Shown here piece by piece: positions 25,136 through 35,599 of a stretch of 64,000 nt of DNA. The translations under genes and the position numbers were made by a program. Every line of letters starts with the position of its first letter. The first letter of the stretch is position 1. Under the pieces are notes generated by a model. That model was given only the letters and a program-made list of their open reading frames with translations. It was not told the DNA's origin and did not search any database. The stretch is from assembly GCA_004794785.1 (NCBI GenBank), contig SJOL01006682.1, positions 515,346-579,345 on the forward strand, written 5' to 3'. Source of the stretch: Opisthorchis felineus. Taxonomy: Eukaryota; Platyhelminthes; Trematoda; Opisthorchiida; Opisthorchiidae.

Positions 25136-27739
25136 CAGTAGTTACCCTATAAAATTCAGGTGGCCACAGGGGCAACCTTAAATGGCGCAAATGTTGTGAT
25201 CAATCCGAATATGATGCCCGATTCACCCACCAGGCTTGTAGCGCATGAGAGCTTCTAGTCGTTGGTGTAATATCTAGAGTGAATTTTACCTTGCTTGCCG
25301 GATTTCTGCTTTGCATTCACAGCGGCTGTCGTTCATTGCAATCTTTGGACACAGCCCTGTTGCTTCCATAGCGTGCGTATCAGCGAACTGGCGACCTCCT
25401 AAGGATGTTCTAACTGTAGCTAGATGAAGAATTCCGCCCGAGATACGTGTACATAGTAGACCGGTTTTGTGCAAATATTGGCATAGTTAGAGGCAAAGAG
25501 GTGGAGGTTGATCTCACATCACTCCACAGAACCATTCACACGGCATGCGCCAGAAGCCACTGCTGTTCCACTGGTTTAAGTAGACCAGGGGGAAACCGTG
25601 ACCATGTTCTCCAACCAGGTTTGCTATTGTTTGCTCTTGGACAAGATGAACTCTTTTGCCTTAGCTGCTGGTCTACGGCTCTCCTCTGTACTAAAAGAGA
25701 TCACTTTGTATCCCCCGCTTTCATAGGACCACTCAGCCTGCTATTTGACTGTGAATACAGGATAACTGACTACAATATCAAGATGGTTCAATCCTCGTTA
25801 AGTGCGGAACCCCGCCTCAAACATTTGTATGTTATACATCGGTTGTTTGGGTTCAATATTATGGACTTAGTTTCAAGTTTTCATTTAAAAGCTCCATGGT
25901 GGTTTTACACAGAACAGATCACAAACAGATTAAACATACACAACCACTGAGAAAAAAGGGTCTTTATATTCTCCTGGAGGTCCCCTCCCGTGGGGAAGGA
26001 TGCACAGTAGATCATGTCTGATAAGAGTCGTCCATATAAAACTTTCAAAAGGCTCTCTCTCTCTCCCTGGTGAATGATTTAGCATATTCTAATGGAACAC
26101 CAATGGATTATATGGCGTTTGATTGGTTTCTAGTACAGTAACTGGTACACGTATAGTCTAGACTGACACCAACCAAAACACTTGATACCATCACCGGTTT
26201 ATAGAGACTTATGCATTGTTTCCAAACCACAAACCTAAGCACGGTGTCCAATGAATTGCGATGCACAAGCTAATTAGCACAATTCTTTGCAATGAACTTG
26301 CCATACTCCAACTTATTTTAGCACTTTAATTCCGATTTAAGGTTTCCAGAGGTTTCAAATTCCGTAACGTTGCTACCTTCGTGAATCAGCTCCAAATTTG
26401 TCCCTTCTCGTTTTCCTTCTCCTATTTGGAATTGCAACTGTTAACATGATACTTCAAGTAAAACATAAGGACGAATTCGCAAACTCTAGTTTAGTGATGT
26501 GCAGTCCAACGCAGGCACTGATAACTACCAAAGTGAGTAGTAGTTCCCAGAGGTTTTTGCAAAGTTCGGGGTTGGGAACAAAGGTAAATAAACAAGTTAC
26601 CAACAAAGTTAAAGAAGCACAATGATGAAGTAGTTCGCAGTAGACGCTTGAATGTCTGGCTTGAAGGTCAAAGAGGGTATCCGCAATTTTCCAGTACGGG
26701 TAAACCTGCTGGCCTTCCCTCGAGTGACAGGGCAGGGCGAAAATACTTCAGTTGCAACCAAATGTGTGTCAAACAGTTTCGAGTTTAAATTTAGTGACAC
26801 CAAAATGCAGTTTTTGCTGGCCAGTGAGTAGTCCTTCCCATGGATTATAAGTCCATGCAGGAGATCCCCTTTTGGTTCCCATAGTAGTGGCACTTGTGGA
26901 CAGACCACCTTATTCCGATACAACAGGTGGATTCCTCAAGTTATTAATTACGATTTCAGTTAACGGCAGCAGATATGGAAACGATGTGACCCAGTTTGGG
27001 GCACCGGTCGGAGTTGATATCATCCAGATGAAACATTTACGATGGGTTCAAGTCCAGACTTGTGGAAATAATCAATCAGTGCGGTTGAACTCTGGTTATT
27101 TCATCACATAGTAATTAACATACTCTTCAGTCCATACTAGTGCAGAAACTTTGGTCACGCAGCTGCACATATGTGGAAACTACGCGCAAACATGTGGACT
27201 AGTGTTTTTTGGATGCGGATTTTGAACCACTGAATTTCGGGCCCCGAGGATTTGACAACCACATAGGTCAGTCAGACCTGCGTACAAAAATGCCCTGACC
27301 ACTTATGGTTTCGATGAAGGGGTGGATGCCTCGTTATTTGCGAACCGTTCACCGATCAGCATATTCGAATTCGTAATCTTTGTGCTGGTGAAGTTAAACA
27401 GTGACTATAGCACTAGCACGCTTCAAAACGAGTCCCAGCACGCCCTCCAAGGTTTTATTTTTAGAGGGACCTATCACGGCGCAGGTTCGCTGCAAACAGA
27501 ATAGCAGCTCTAGTCCAAAATGTGCGAGGGTTTGCTTCCCGACCAGGTAGCCTACCTGTTTACCGTTTTGTTTTTATTAAGATGAACCATTCGTTCCTTG
27601 CCCCACCTATTCTGCTCAAAACCTTAGAAGAAGAAGCAAAAAAGTGTTGAACTTTTATTGCGAAGATGACTGTTCTGACATATTCTTGTGAAAAAATATG
27701 TAGAACGCTTAGGTCAAACTAAGGAAGTTCTTAAACCAC
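25136..27739. other. Non-coding stretch with unclassified open frames
   Basis: A 167-codon plus frame (25447-25950) is the longest here. It starts at a non-ATG codon, is Cys/His/Leu-rich, and shows no domain or splice context. A 104-codon minus frame (26609-26923) overlaps a plus one. A short CT microsatellite lies at about 26052-26065. None is called as a gene. Confidence 0.4.
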
Positions 27740-28135
27740 TACAAACCACCATAAAGTAGATATTCAGATAGATTCAGTTGAGTCTTCCGTTAATACCCGC
27801 CTGGCATGCGAATAAGTGTATTTTTCGGATTTCGTGCAATTTGGGTTCAATTAGAACACAAGGTTGACAGAAATTCGGGAACTGCGCCTACCTGATGAAC
27901 CCTAAGAAGGGCGAAGCCGGTAGTGGGTTGTCGAAGAGTTTTCAACAAGCTTCTGAGTAGTCTTTTACGACTAGACAGTGTATTGCAATGCCCCGAACAC
28001 GTATCAGCTGAAACATGAAGCGGCCTTGTTCAACATATTCAGTAGAAGACCATCATAAGCGAAAGATTCAGTTGGATTTAGCTGAGTATGTAAATAAGTG
28101 TATTAGCTGAAATCAGTCTATCTAAACCTTGCAAA
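27740..28135 (+). repeat. HHR-IR repeat copy, plus orientation
   Basis: Starts in the inverted-repeat arm (GATTCAGTTGAGTCTTCCG), passes ACACAAGGTTGACAG and reaches CUGAUGA at 27892-27898. It continues through the downstream middle segment (TGTATTGCAAT, GCGGCCTTG, AACATATTCAG) into the next arm. Stem II is CCC/GGG. The GAAA box reads GAAG, which should be inactivating because the last A pairs with U16.1 and is conserved. It covers slightly more than one monomer. Confidence 0.75.
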
Positions 28136-31100
28136 CGAGATATGATAAACCAAATGCTGAAACAGAAGCTTAGCAGCTAGTGTCGTAGGCCAGGTCAGGC
28201 GACTTCATCAGGTGCCTGTAACTCTGCCAGTGAACACTGAGCACTTACTCAGGGACTGCCTGTTAAACCAAACATGTTGTGACTTGCTTCCGATAGGTAA
28301 ATAAACATGACACTGAAAAATGCCTAATTTTGTGAACGTAAACGACTCATTCCACTGACTTACTCGGGACACTACTGGGACAATTCTGTCTATGTGCGAT
28401 TGTATGGCTAGACACAGCAGCCGGATAACAAAAATTTCGTCTAAACAAATGGTTGATTGTTCTGTTGACTTCGTTGGTAAAAAGCCCAACGCGATGTTCA
28501 CTTGTGGCACATCCGGTAAACAGAGAACTTAGCTGGATAGTTCTGTTGTCTTCATGAGGTCAGCGTACGCATTGACAGAGCAGAACTTGACGTTTCCAGG
28601 TGTTAATTTCGATGCGTCGCTTACCCCGGCTTAATCAGTGATCCAGAGTGGTTGATGCTGCAATTGCACGGTCACAGTGACCAGTATTACAAGGGTAATC
28701 GTTGGTCACTCCTAAGTACTTGAACTCGGTCGTTGTGTGGACATTTGACGTGTCCTTGGTTCATTTTAATCCCCGAAACACTACAGAGGGTCAGTTCAGT
28801 TCTACTTCGTGACCTCATCGTGAAACTTTCAACCGGCCGGTGCTACAAATATGAAGAACATCAAACAGCTGGTTCCTTTTAGTTGGAGAGGACTGATAAA
28901 CACGACAAGAGTTCCGAGGGAACAGCAAGTCCGCAACAGTTGACAGTGCAACTGAATACACAATCTGTATCCTGAACTTTCTTGGCAATAACTAACACAA
29001 ACAAAAGAGGGTCAACCCTTCTGTCACGGGTTATGCATTGGAAAATGTTTTTCGTCTGAGATACCACAGGGAAAAAGCACTTGGTCTTCGCTGGGGTAGA
29101 ATCTCTTCTCGGTCGACACCTCTGGTCACATAACAGTGTGCGACTTTGCGACAAACTGCATCAAAGATTGTAGACATGTGGTGAACTAGTCAGTCACATT
29201 AGAGTAATGTCCACTTGTGATGGTGAGATATTCTGTTGTGTGCGGGAAAAGCAGAATAAGTAATTTCGACCCTCACAAGAAAGTTTCGTCGGTATCCAAG
29301 ATCAAAATTTGTGGAGTTTCTCACAAACGTGAACTGAATACAGAGGTCTAAGCAAATATGTGGTTCCGTCTTTACTTGTACCGTTGTCAAAAGCCCTCTC
29401 GTACGCATCTTTATCGACTTCAACATTATTGTGAGTGCAGATAATCTCCATATCGGTTTTCAACTACGGAAGTGAGCTCTTGCGTAATCCTACGGAGATT
29501 TTAGACCCTCGGAGAAGTTTCTATTCAAAAGTCAACCACTGACGAGGATAGTTGAAACTCCGAATTTTTGCAAGTGTGAGTTTTAAAACCTACCTTAAGT
29601 TGTCTCGGGAGTGCCAGTGTTGCTTTTATGGTTTGGTCAAACGTTACATGTGTCCGACTTGTGCTCTAATTTACAAGAGTTTGTTAGGTCGTCCTATAAA
29701 CTCAATAGATGGTGGATACATATTCCGTTATGGGGAACTTTGACTAAATGCACCAACGCAGCAGAAGCATTGGACGAGAATCTGAATAAATTAAGAACAG
29801 AATAATATTACTCAGGACAACTTGTTGATGGGGCGATTGCATCGTTGACTTCGCCACCTGCTCACCATCAAAACGGACACAAAAGGGTTCAACTTGCCTA
29901 CACTTGTGATAAAAGGTCACATTCGTATCCATTTTTGGACAGCATAACAGCAACTCAGACAGCAACTTCTTAAGGTCTCTGAGGAGTTGTGGCCTCTTTA
30001 TATTAAGGAGGTAACATGGAACGAGTACAGAACGCTTGTTATGGAATGATTTTCCTTCAGAAAGGCCTTGCGGGGAGTTATTTTATAGCAGTCTTTCTTT
30101 CCAGCAAGTCTCCATCAAATCAGCCAATTTTGGCGACTCGATTTTCTTGCAGCGCGCGTCGTTTATATTGGCATTATATCCCCAGCAATCGAGCAAGCTA
30201 CAGTCTAGCCCAACAGAGTAACACTTAGGCGAAAATACAACCACAGTACGAGCTGCTGGTGTTCATCTGTGACCTTCATCTACTGCACTGTAAACGGTGG
30301 GTGAAATGGACCGAGTTCCGCTCATGCTTGATGTATCGTGCAAAATAAGGAGGTTAAAAGTAAGGGAATAAGGACTCAAGTACCCAAATATTATTTATGT
30401 ACTAAAACACCTCTATAACCAGAACTACAAGAGAGATAAATACCTGTGTATTTCCATAAGCTCCTAGGGGAATTAGGTGTTGCCTGTTTCCACGGCTCCT
30501 ATTTGGACATGGAGTGAATCCTCAATTAGGTAATATCTCACGGCAAGAAACAGTCTGAATGTGCCTGGCTAGTGTTTCCCACGATTAGAGTGCACTGAAT
30601 ACTGATCGCTAACCTATCCCAGATACCATAATTAGAAAGCGAATCGAACTGTCATATCCTCATCACTTGGACGCACGTTTTTCTACACTGAAAACAACAA
30701 CGAGCATTTAATAAACTCGGACCATCGGATTGTTTTTCATCGACAGAATCCAAGATGCATTCCCGGGATGTATTTCACTCACTCACCTTTACAAACGTTG
30801 TCAGTAAACGAGTCTCTTTTCAACACCTTGTGCTAACTCGTTCAAGTCCCTAGGTGCGCAGCGCACAACCAGCTGAACAACGGAAAACAAACTTGCGAAA
30901 GTGATAAAGTACTCAACCAGCCCCGGGGTTGGCTGGACCGTGAGAACGTCAACTCAAAAGCCTTGGTGTTGAATGTCGAAAACCAGGTTGCCCTCGCGAC
31001 TGACTCATCCCAAGCAAATGACCGCAATTTCGGACAGACCTGGGAGATCGATAAAGTAAGTACATGTGGGCCACCTACTGGTTTTGTCAAGCCCGGCGAG

Positions 31101-32591
31101 GCCGGTGACAGGCTTGGGCTGACATGATACCTGTCGGGTGGACGACTTTGAGGACCAACTTATGAACACAGCGGCAACCGCGCGATTGTCTGGGTTGGAT
31201 TACTGCTCCAAATCCAACGTGCCGTGGCTTGACGATCTGAAGCCCACAGACTCAGCAGGTGACTCAGTTGATGCGCTGGGTCAGGCAAGGGAACTCAAAG
31301 CACGCCACTGAACTGTTGGCAGAATCACATGGCATCCACAGGCGATCAGCCGATGTAGTATTCGTTCATAAGACGTTCATAAGAACTGATCCCAACTTCG
31401 GATCATTGTATACAAATAAGACATAATCTAACAGGGACGTGAAGACATTTTCTGACAACCATAAAGTTATGCACGAATTTCACAAAGTATAGGGCAATAC
31501 CACCCGCACACCGTTTATTTTGACCAAAATCTGTTTTGCGACAGAACTGTCTCTAAACGTGCATTTCCAGGAGATTCCATGGCCTTTCCCCTTGGTTTGG
31601 TTTGGTGTTGCAGATCACATGCATATACTCCATCGTCTGGCCTTCGCACCAGTCGACAAAAGCTATAACCTACTTTGGCCAGCTGAGAGCAATGATGACC
31701 CCAGTTTTCACCGGCTGGCACTGTCACTCAATGAAGCTAATTCCTCGGAACCTAACGCAACGAACTAATGTGCTCTAGGTACGCTGCATTCCAAAGTTGC
31801 TGTACTACCTTTACAAGTCATAGGCCCAAAGGGTTAGCAACAAATACCAGTCCTCAGTTGTCGCATCAAAACGTCGCGTTCTTACGTAATCACCGAAGAA
31901 ATCTCGTAAGGCCTGCAAGCCAAAATATTGATTAGTGATGATATCCTTTATCGTGTTGTTCGGATGGACCTTTCTCATACATATACCTAGGTGACCTGTA
32001 GATCCGCACAACATACGTTGCAGACTTACATCACCCTATCCTGATACCAAATATCGGTGCGATAATCTATTTTCCGTGAAATGCATTTTTAACCGAATGT
32101 GTTTTGCAGTCTTCTTCTGAGTTCTATTGGGCCGATGCTCAGGATATCGATCATGATCAATGCTGCAAACTGTATAGCTGTTAACTGATGTCGCGATTTT
32201 CGGGGCGAAACGGTTGTTCACTAGTCCATTATGAACAGTCCTCATGCATCATTGAAGAAAAGCTTGACTATTTGGTTCGACTGGTGACAATTATTTCGAA
32301 AAGGCAATGCGAGTGGGGTTTCCGCAGTTCCCCTGCAACTTGTAACCTTCAGCAAGCAATGGGACAGGTGGCCTTCCGGGGGCTCCAGTTGTTAGGTTCA
32401 CAAAGAAACATGTCATTCCGTTGATAGCTTTCACTGGCATTCTTTCAACCTGGTTTGGCTGATCTGGACAGAGCTCAAGTATCAGCCAGTTTCCAATAAC
32501 ATTCTCAGCCCTTTTTATCTCCTACTAAATCGGGCAGACATATAATTTAACTGACCAAGACGTCCACTTATGTATGTCTTAATATAAAAAA
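28136..32591. other. Non-coding stretch, no gene supported
   Basis: Only short, unsupported frames. Several overlapping frames near 30.0-30.2 and 31.5-31.8 kb have no recognisable content or paired splice sites. No repeat family seen elsewhere in the window was recognised here. Confidence 0.5.
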
Positions 32592-32642
32592 NNNNNNNNN
32601 NNNNNNNNNNNNNNNNNNNNNNNNNNNNNNNNNNNNNNNNNN
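32592..32642. other. Assembly gap (51 N)
   Basis: A run of 51 undetermined bases follows a poly(A)-like stretch and is followed by an AT microsatellite (32643-32656). It is probably an unresolved simple repeat. A minus-strand frame drawn across it is meaningless. Confidence 0.99.
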
Positions 32643-32659
32643 ATATATATATATATGAA

Positions 32660-33149
32660 TAATCGAAAGCTTGGAAATCATTAAGAGATGCTCTTGTTGA
32701 CATGCGGCGACTCGACGTGTCTAAATCCTACACGTCTGTCAAGCAACTTCGAATAACATCGTCTGATTTTTACCAACGTTACTGAACACTGGACGAGGAA
32801 ATAAAGTACAAACCCTAACAATACATCCAGCATCCGGCATTTTGCAAAAATCTGTGGCGTTGAAGTGTCAATTGCAGGTCGTAGCTAAGGTAGTCACAGG
32901 CAACTGGGAATGCTGAGCATGAGATTAACAAATGTTGTTATCAAGCAAACATGGAGGCTAAGAATCGAGATAAATGGTGGGCTGAGATGACTGAAGCGGG
33001 ATGCACTGAGACTTGAAGACGTGACCGTCAAAGTGACCACCAGCTCGAATCACGACAAATCCGACAGACAAATCCGCAAACGCACAAAAGGTTCCCTCAG
33101 TTTACACGACAGAACCCATGAATGAAGGAGGAATGGTGCTATATCCTGT
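32660..33149. other. Non-coding stretch, nothing recognised
   Basis: Between the AT tract beside the gap and the SINE copy. No open frame, repeat or regulatory signal could be supported. Confidence 0.5.
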
Positions 33150-33174
33150 CTAATTGCAAGATAATCACACTGCT

Positions 33175-33400
33175 AATCGGCCGCTTGTGGCCGAACGATT
33201 AAGTGTTCAACCAACTAGACGGGAGGTATAGGGTTCGGGCGTGACTAGAGTTTCGTGAGATGCGCTCTGCTGACGAGTCCCAATAAGGACGAAACAGCTA
33301 TACAGTGCTTCTCAGCCTTTCTTGGGTTCACTCGCAGGACGAAATGCCAGTTGGAAATCGGAGCAGTTTTTAACTGCAAGCTAGTCCCCGAAATCTACCG
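33175..33400 (+). repeat. tRNA-promoter SINE carrying a hammerhead ribozyme (copy 1)
   Basis: The element opens with an RNA polymerase III type promoter: an A-box-like TGGCCGAACGATTAAG near 33188 and a B-box-like GGGTTCGGGC at 33231-33240. About 30 bases later comes a canonical hammerhead core: CUGACGA 33270-33276, stem II GUCC/GGAC with a CAAUAA loop, GAAA 33291-33294. Stem I pairs GAGA...GC.CUG (33257-33269) with CAG.GC..UCUC (33303-33313), leaving UA just before CAG as the cleavage dinucleotide. Stem III is reduced to almost nothing. The layout (tRNA-like promoter upstream of a type I hammerhead) is that of the Sm-alpha repeats of schistosomes. The 3' limit is approximate. Confidence 0.75.
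33257..33313 (+). ncRNA. Type I hammerhead ribozyme (SINE copy 1)
   Basis: All invariant core positions are visible: CUGANGA (as CUGACGA), GAAA, and a UA cleavage dinucleotide at 33301-33302. Stem II is four perfect pairs. Stem I has an inner CUG/CAG, a U-U mismatch, GC/GC, an internal loop and an outer GAGA/UCUC. Only the A-U closing pair of stem III is evident, so monomeric activity is doubtful. Comparison with copy 2 suggests a CpG change (CCG to CUA) destroyed the second stem III pair. Confidence 0.65.
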
Positions 33401-34439
33401 GGAGAAAGGGTAGAATAGATATGGATCATATGGTAGTTAATCACCAGTATGTAGTATTTTGGTTTTGCTCTCCATGTTAATGGTGATGATGATGTTCGAA
33501 AACTCTCATGACTAGTACGTGAAGTTGTGCAATGCATTTTACATCATGCAGTGAAAGGCTTACGTTGGTGTACTCTGACAATAACTTCGGACCTCCTCCG
33601 CTATCTTTCTGTTATCACTTGAGGAAGTATTCAAGAAACTAATGATTCCAAACACATTTCTGCGTCCTCTCACGTTAGAAAATGATCTTGTCTTACAGAC
33701 TGATCGTGTTATCGAGCAAAATTGGGTGGCTGTACACTTTTTGACACTTTCCGCATTGCATTTCGTTTGCTCAAAAATGGTCGGTAACAGACAAAGAATG
33801 ATGTCAGACCATATGGCGACAGACGAATCCAGTCAACATCTATGGGAGATGGCGTTTGATCGGTTTCTTTTTTATTCTGCGCTTTTTCATTTTCTGTAGC
33901 TTCGCTTGCACGTACCCCGTAACTGTCTGAAACTGAGTTCGTCCACTGAGGGCGACATGTGGATAACCTGAACATCCGGTTTGGTCGGTGGGTCAAGTGA
34001 AATTCACGTCGGACGCATGTCAGTCACATGTTGCTAGCACACCCCCACACAAATATGGCGTGAAGCGAGTATGGTTGCGGAGGCTGCTCTGATAAACTTC
34101 CATGGTCAAGTGAACCACACCCACGGTCAAGTTAAAGTGCACCCGTGATATCGATGCGGTTTCGTTTGACCGGATTTGTCGGGCCAGGCTTGATGGCAGA
34201 TGGATTAGCCTGAAAGAAAATAGGTGTTGGCTTTAAACCTGGTGTTGTTAGGTTGTATAAACAATTGAAAAATGCTGACGAAATTTTTGGATCCTATAGT
34301 AGCGATTTAATGTTGTTTCAACATACAAGTGTATCCAATAAGCCGAGTGCAGTTGAATGGAGATGACCGGATTTAGTGAAATAATGTTACAAGAAGCAGG
34401 ATGTGAGTGTTATGGTATCATAATAATAAATAATAATGA
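33401..34439. other. Non-coding stretch, no gene supported
   Basis: Contains overlapping short frames on both strands near 33640-34000 with no domain or splice support. Nothing else recognised. Confidence 0.5.
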
Positions 34440-34695
34440 TCTAGCGAAATACACTCATTTGCAAACCAGTTTGGTTTTGATTCAGCTGGGTTCCAGGTAA
34501 GTCTCCCGTCGAAACCAAATTGGTATGCAAATAAGTATCTTTCGGTAATTTCATGCAATTTGAGTTTAAGTAGAACATAAGGTTAACGGAAACTCGGGGA
34601 CTGCCTACCTGATGAGCCCCAAGAAGGGCGAAGTCGGTCGCGGGCTGTCGGGGAGTTTTCAGAAACCTTATGAGTAGTGTATTACGTCTAATAAT
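34440..34695 (+). repeat. HHR-IR repeat copy, plus orientation
   Basis: Both inverted-repeat arms are present at the start (GAAATACACTCATTTGCAAA and GGTATGCAAATAAG), joined more tightly than in other copies. The hammerhead follows: CUGAUGA 34609-34615, stem II GCCC/GGGC perfect, then GAAG in place of GAAA, UCGGU and C. Stem I GCCUAC faces GCGGGC with one mismatch, and the outer GGAAACUC/GAGUUUUC helix is perfect. The arm contains CAG followed by GTAAGT, a consensus splice donor. Confidence 0.8.
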
Positions 34696-34804
34696 GGTCC
34701 AGCCTTTACACCCTTTCGGTGCGCTGCTGCCGTGCAGCTCGGAGGATGTACTAGGGCTGAGTTACGTCGAGGCTGTCTAAAACTAGATGAAGGTAGTTAA
34801 AAAG

Positions 34805-34862
34805 GAGGGGTTGGGTTCGAAATATGCGCTTAACCGCTGAGCTACGCTATCTGGACAAGGAG
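34805..34862 (-). repeat. tRNA-like A-box sequence, probable SINE fragment
   Basis: On the minus strand, GCGTAGCTCAGCGGTTAAGC matches the 5' half of a tRNA, including a strong RNA polymerase III A box (TAGCTCAGCGG). Only about ten bases later comes TTTCGAACCC rather than a normally oriented B box at the usual distance. It is therefore a truncated or rearranged tRNA-derived element, not a tRNA gene. Confidence 0.45.
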
Positions 34863-35085
34863 CCATCCATAGAGATAGCTGCCAGTCATAAATGAGCATG
34901 TTGTTGATAATAAAGATTAGGGGATAGAGATGACTATGCTCGGTACATTTGTGCTGCATACAAATCCCAAACAAAGCTCATACAAAGCCACTCGTGGTTC
35001 TGGTTAATACGTGACCACGTGATGTCGTTTCCATGAGTAAACAGTGAGTGACGCTGTATCCTAAGTGCGAGTTTATCAAAATGCC
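34863..35085. other. Non-coding spacer between repeats
   Basis: No frame or repeat recognised between the tRNA-like fragment and the second hammerhead SINE copy. Confidence 0.5.
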
Positions 35086-35086
35086 G

Positions 35087-35290
35087 ATCAGCAGCTCGTG
35101 GACGAACAATTAAGTGTCCAAATTGCTAGCCGGAAGGATTCGGGTTCGAGACGCCTTGGAGGTTCGTGAGATGCGCATTAGTAAGGAGGAAGCAGCCGTG
35201 CAGTGTTACTCCTCTTTTCAGGATAGACCGACTGCACTTAGGGAACGAAATCTCAGTTGGGAGGGCCCATTCTCCCACGATTAACAGAAT
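35087..35290 (+). repeat. tRNA-promoter hammerhead SINE (copy 2, core deleted)
   Basis: Colinear with the copy at 33175: CAGCTCGTGGACGAACAATT (A-box region), a better B box (GGTTCGAGAC at 35143-35152), the shared TTCGTGAGATGCGC, then GGAGGAAGCAGCC and CAGTG. The CUGANGA box and the 5' strand of stem II are missing (about 13 bases deleted relative to copy 1). The element also shares the downstream ACGAAAT and CAGTTGG blocks. It cannot form the ribozyme but confirms that the tRNA-like promoter and ribozyme belong to one mobile unit. Confidence 0.7.
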
Positions 35291-35319
35291 GGAACCGAAA
35301 GAAGTCATGAATATAATTC

Positions 35320-35595
35320 TCTGAAAACTTTCATTTGCACAATAATTTGGCTGTAACGGAAGACTCAGATCAATCCAGCCGAATCTCTCGTTTATGATGC
35401 TGTTCTTCAGAAGCAATGCGAATGGGAGTATTGACCAATTCCGTCCAGTTTAGGTTCAAGTAAAATATAGGGTTGACGGAAATTCGGGGACTGTGGCTAC
35501 CTGATGAGCCCCAAGAAAGGTGAAACCGGTCACGGGATGTCCAAGAATTTTCAGCAAAATTATAAGTAGGGTGTTACGTCTGGTTGTGAACAGTT
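35320..35595 (+). repeat. HHR-IR repeat copy, plus orientation
   Basis: The upstream arm (CATTTGCACAATAATTTGG, GGAAGACTCAG) leads to ATAGGGTTGACGG and CUGAUGA at 35501-35507. Stem II is GCC/GGU with one mismatch, then an intact GAAA (35522-35525), ACCGGU and C. All core residues and the GUC cleavage triplet are present. However, the innermost stem I pairs (UAC against ACG) are broken while the outer helix survives. ACGTC and GTGTTACG mark the family's downstream boundary. Confidence 0.75.
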
Positions 35596-35599
35596 TTTC

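Noticed and set aside
25447..25950. 167-codon open frame
   Set aside because: Non-ATG start, no splice context, no motif, Cys/His/Leu-heavy composition typical of fortuitous frames; mentioned only in the interval entry.
32515..32703. Open frame containing the N gap
   Set aside because: Translation through undetermined bases is uninformative.
34805..34862. Possible tRNA gene on the minus strand
   Set aside because: Only the 5' half is tRNA-like. The spacing to TTCGAA is far too short and the B box is in the wrong orientation, so it was kept only as a SINE fragment.
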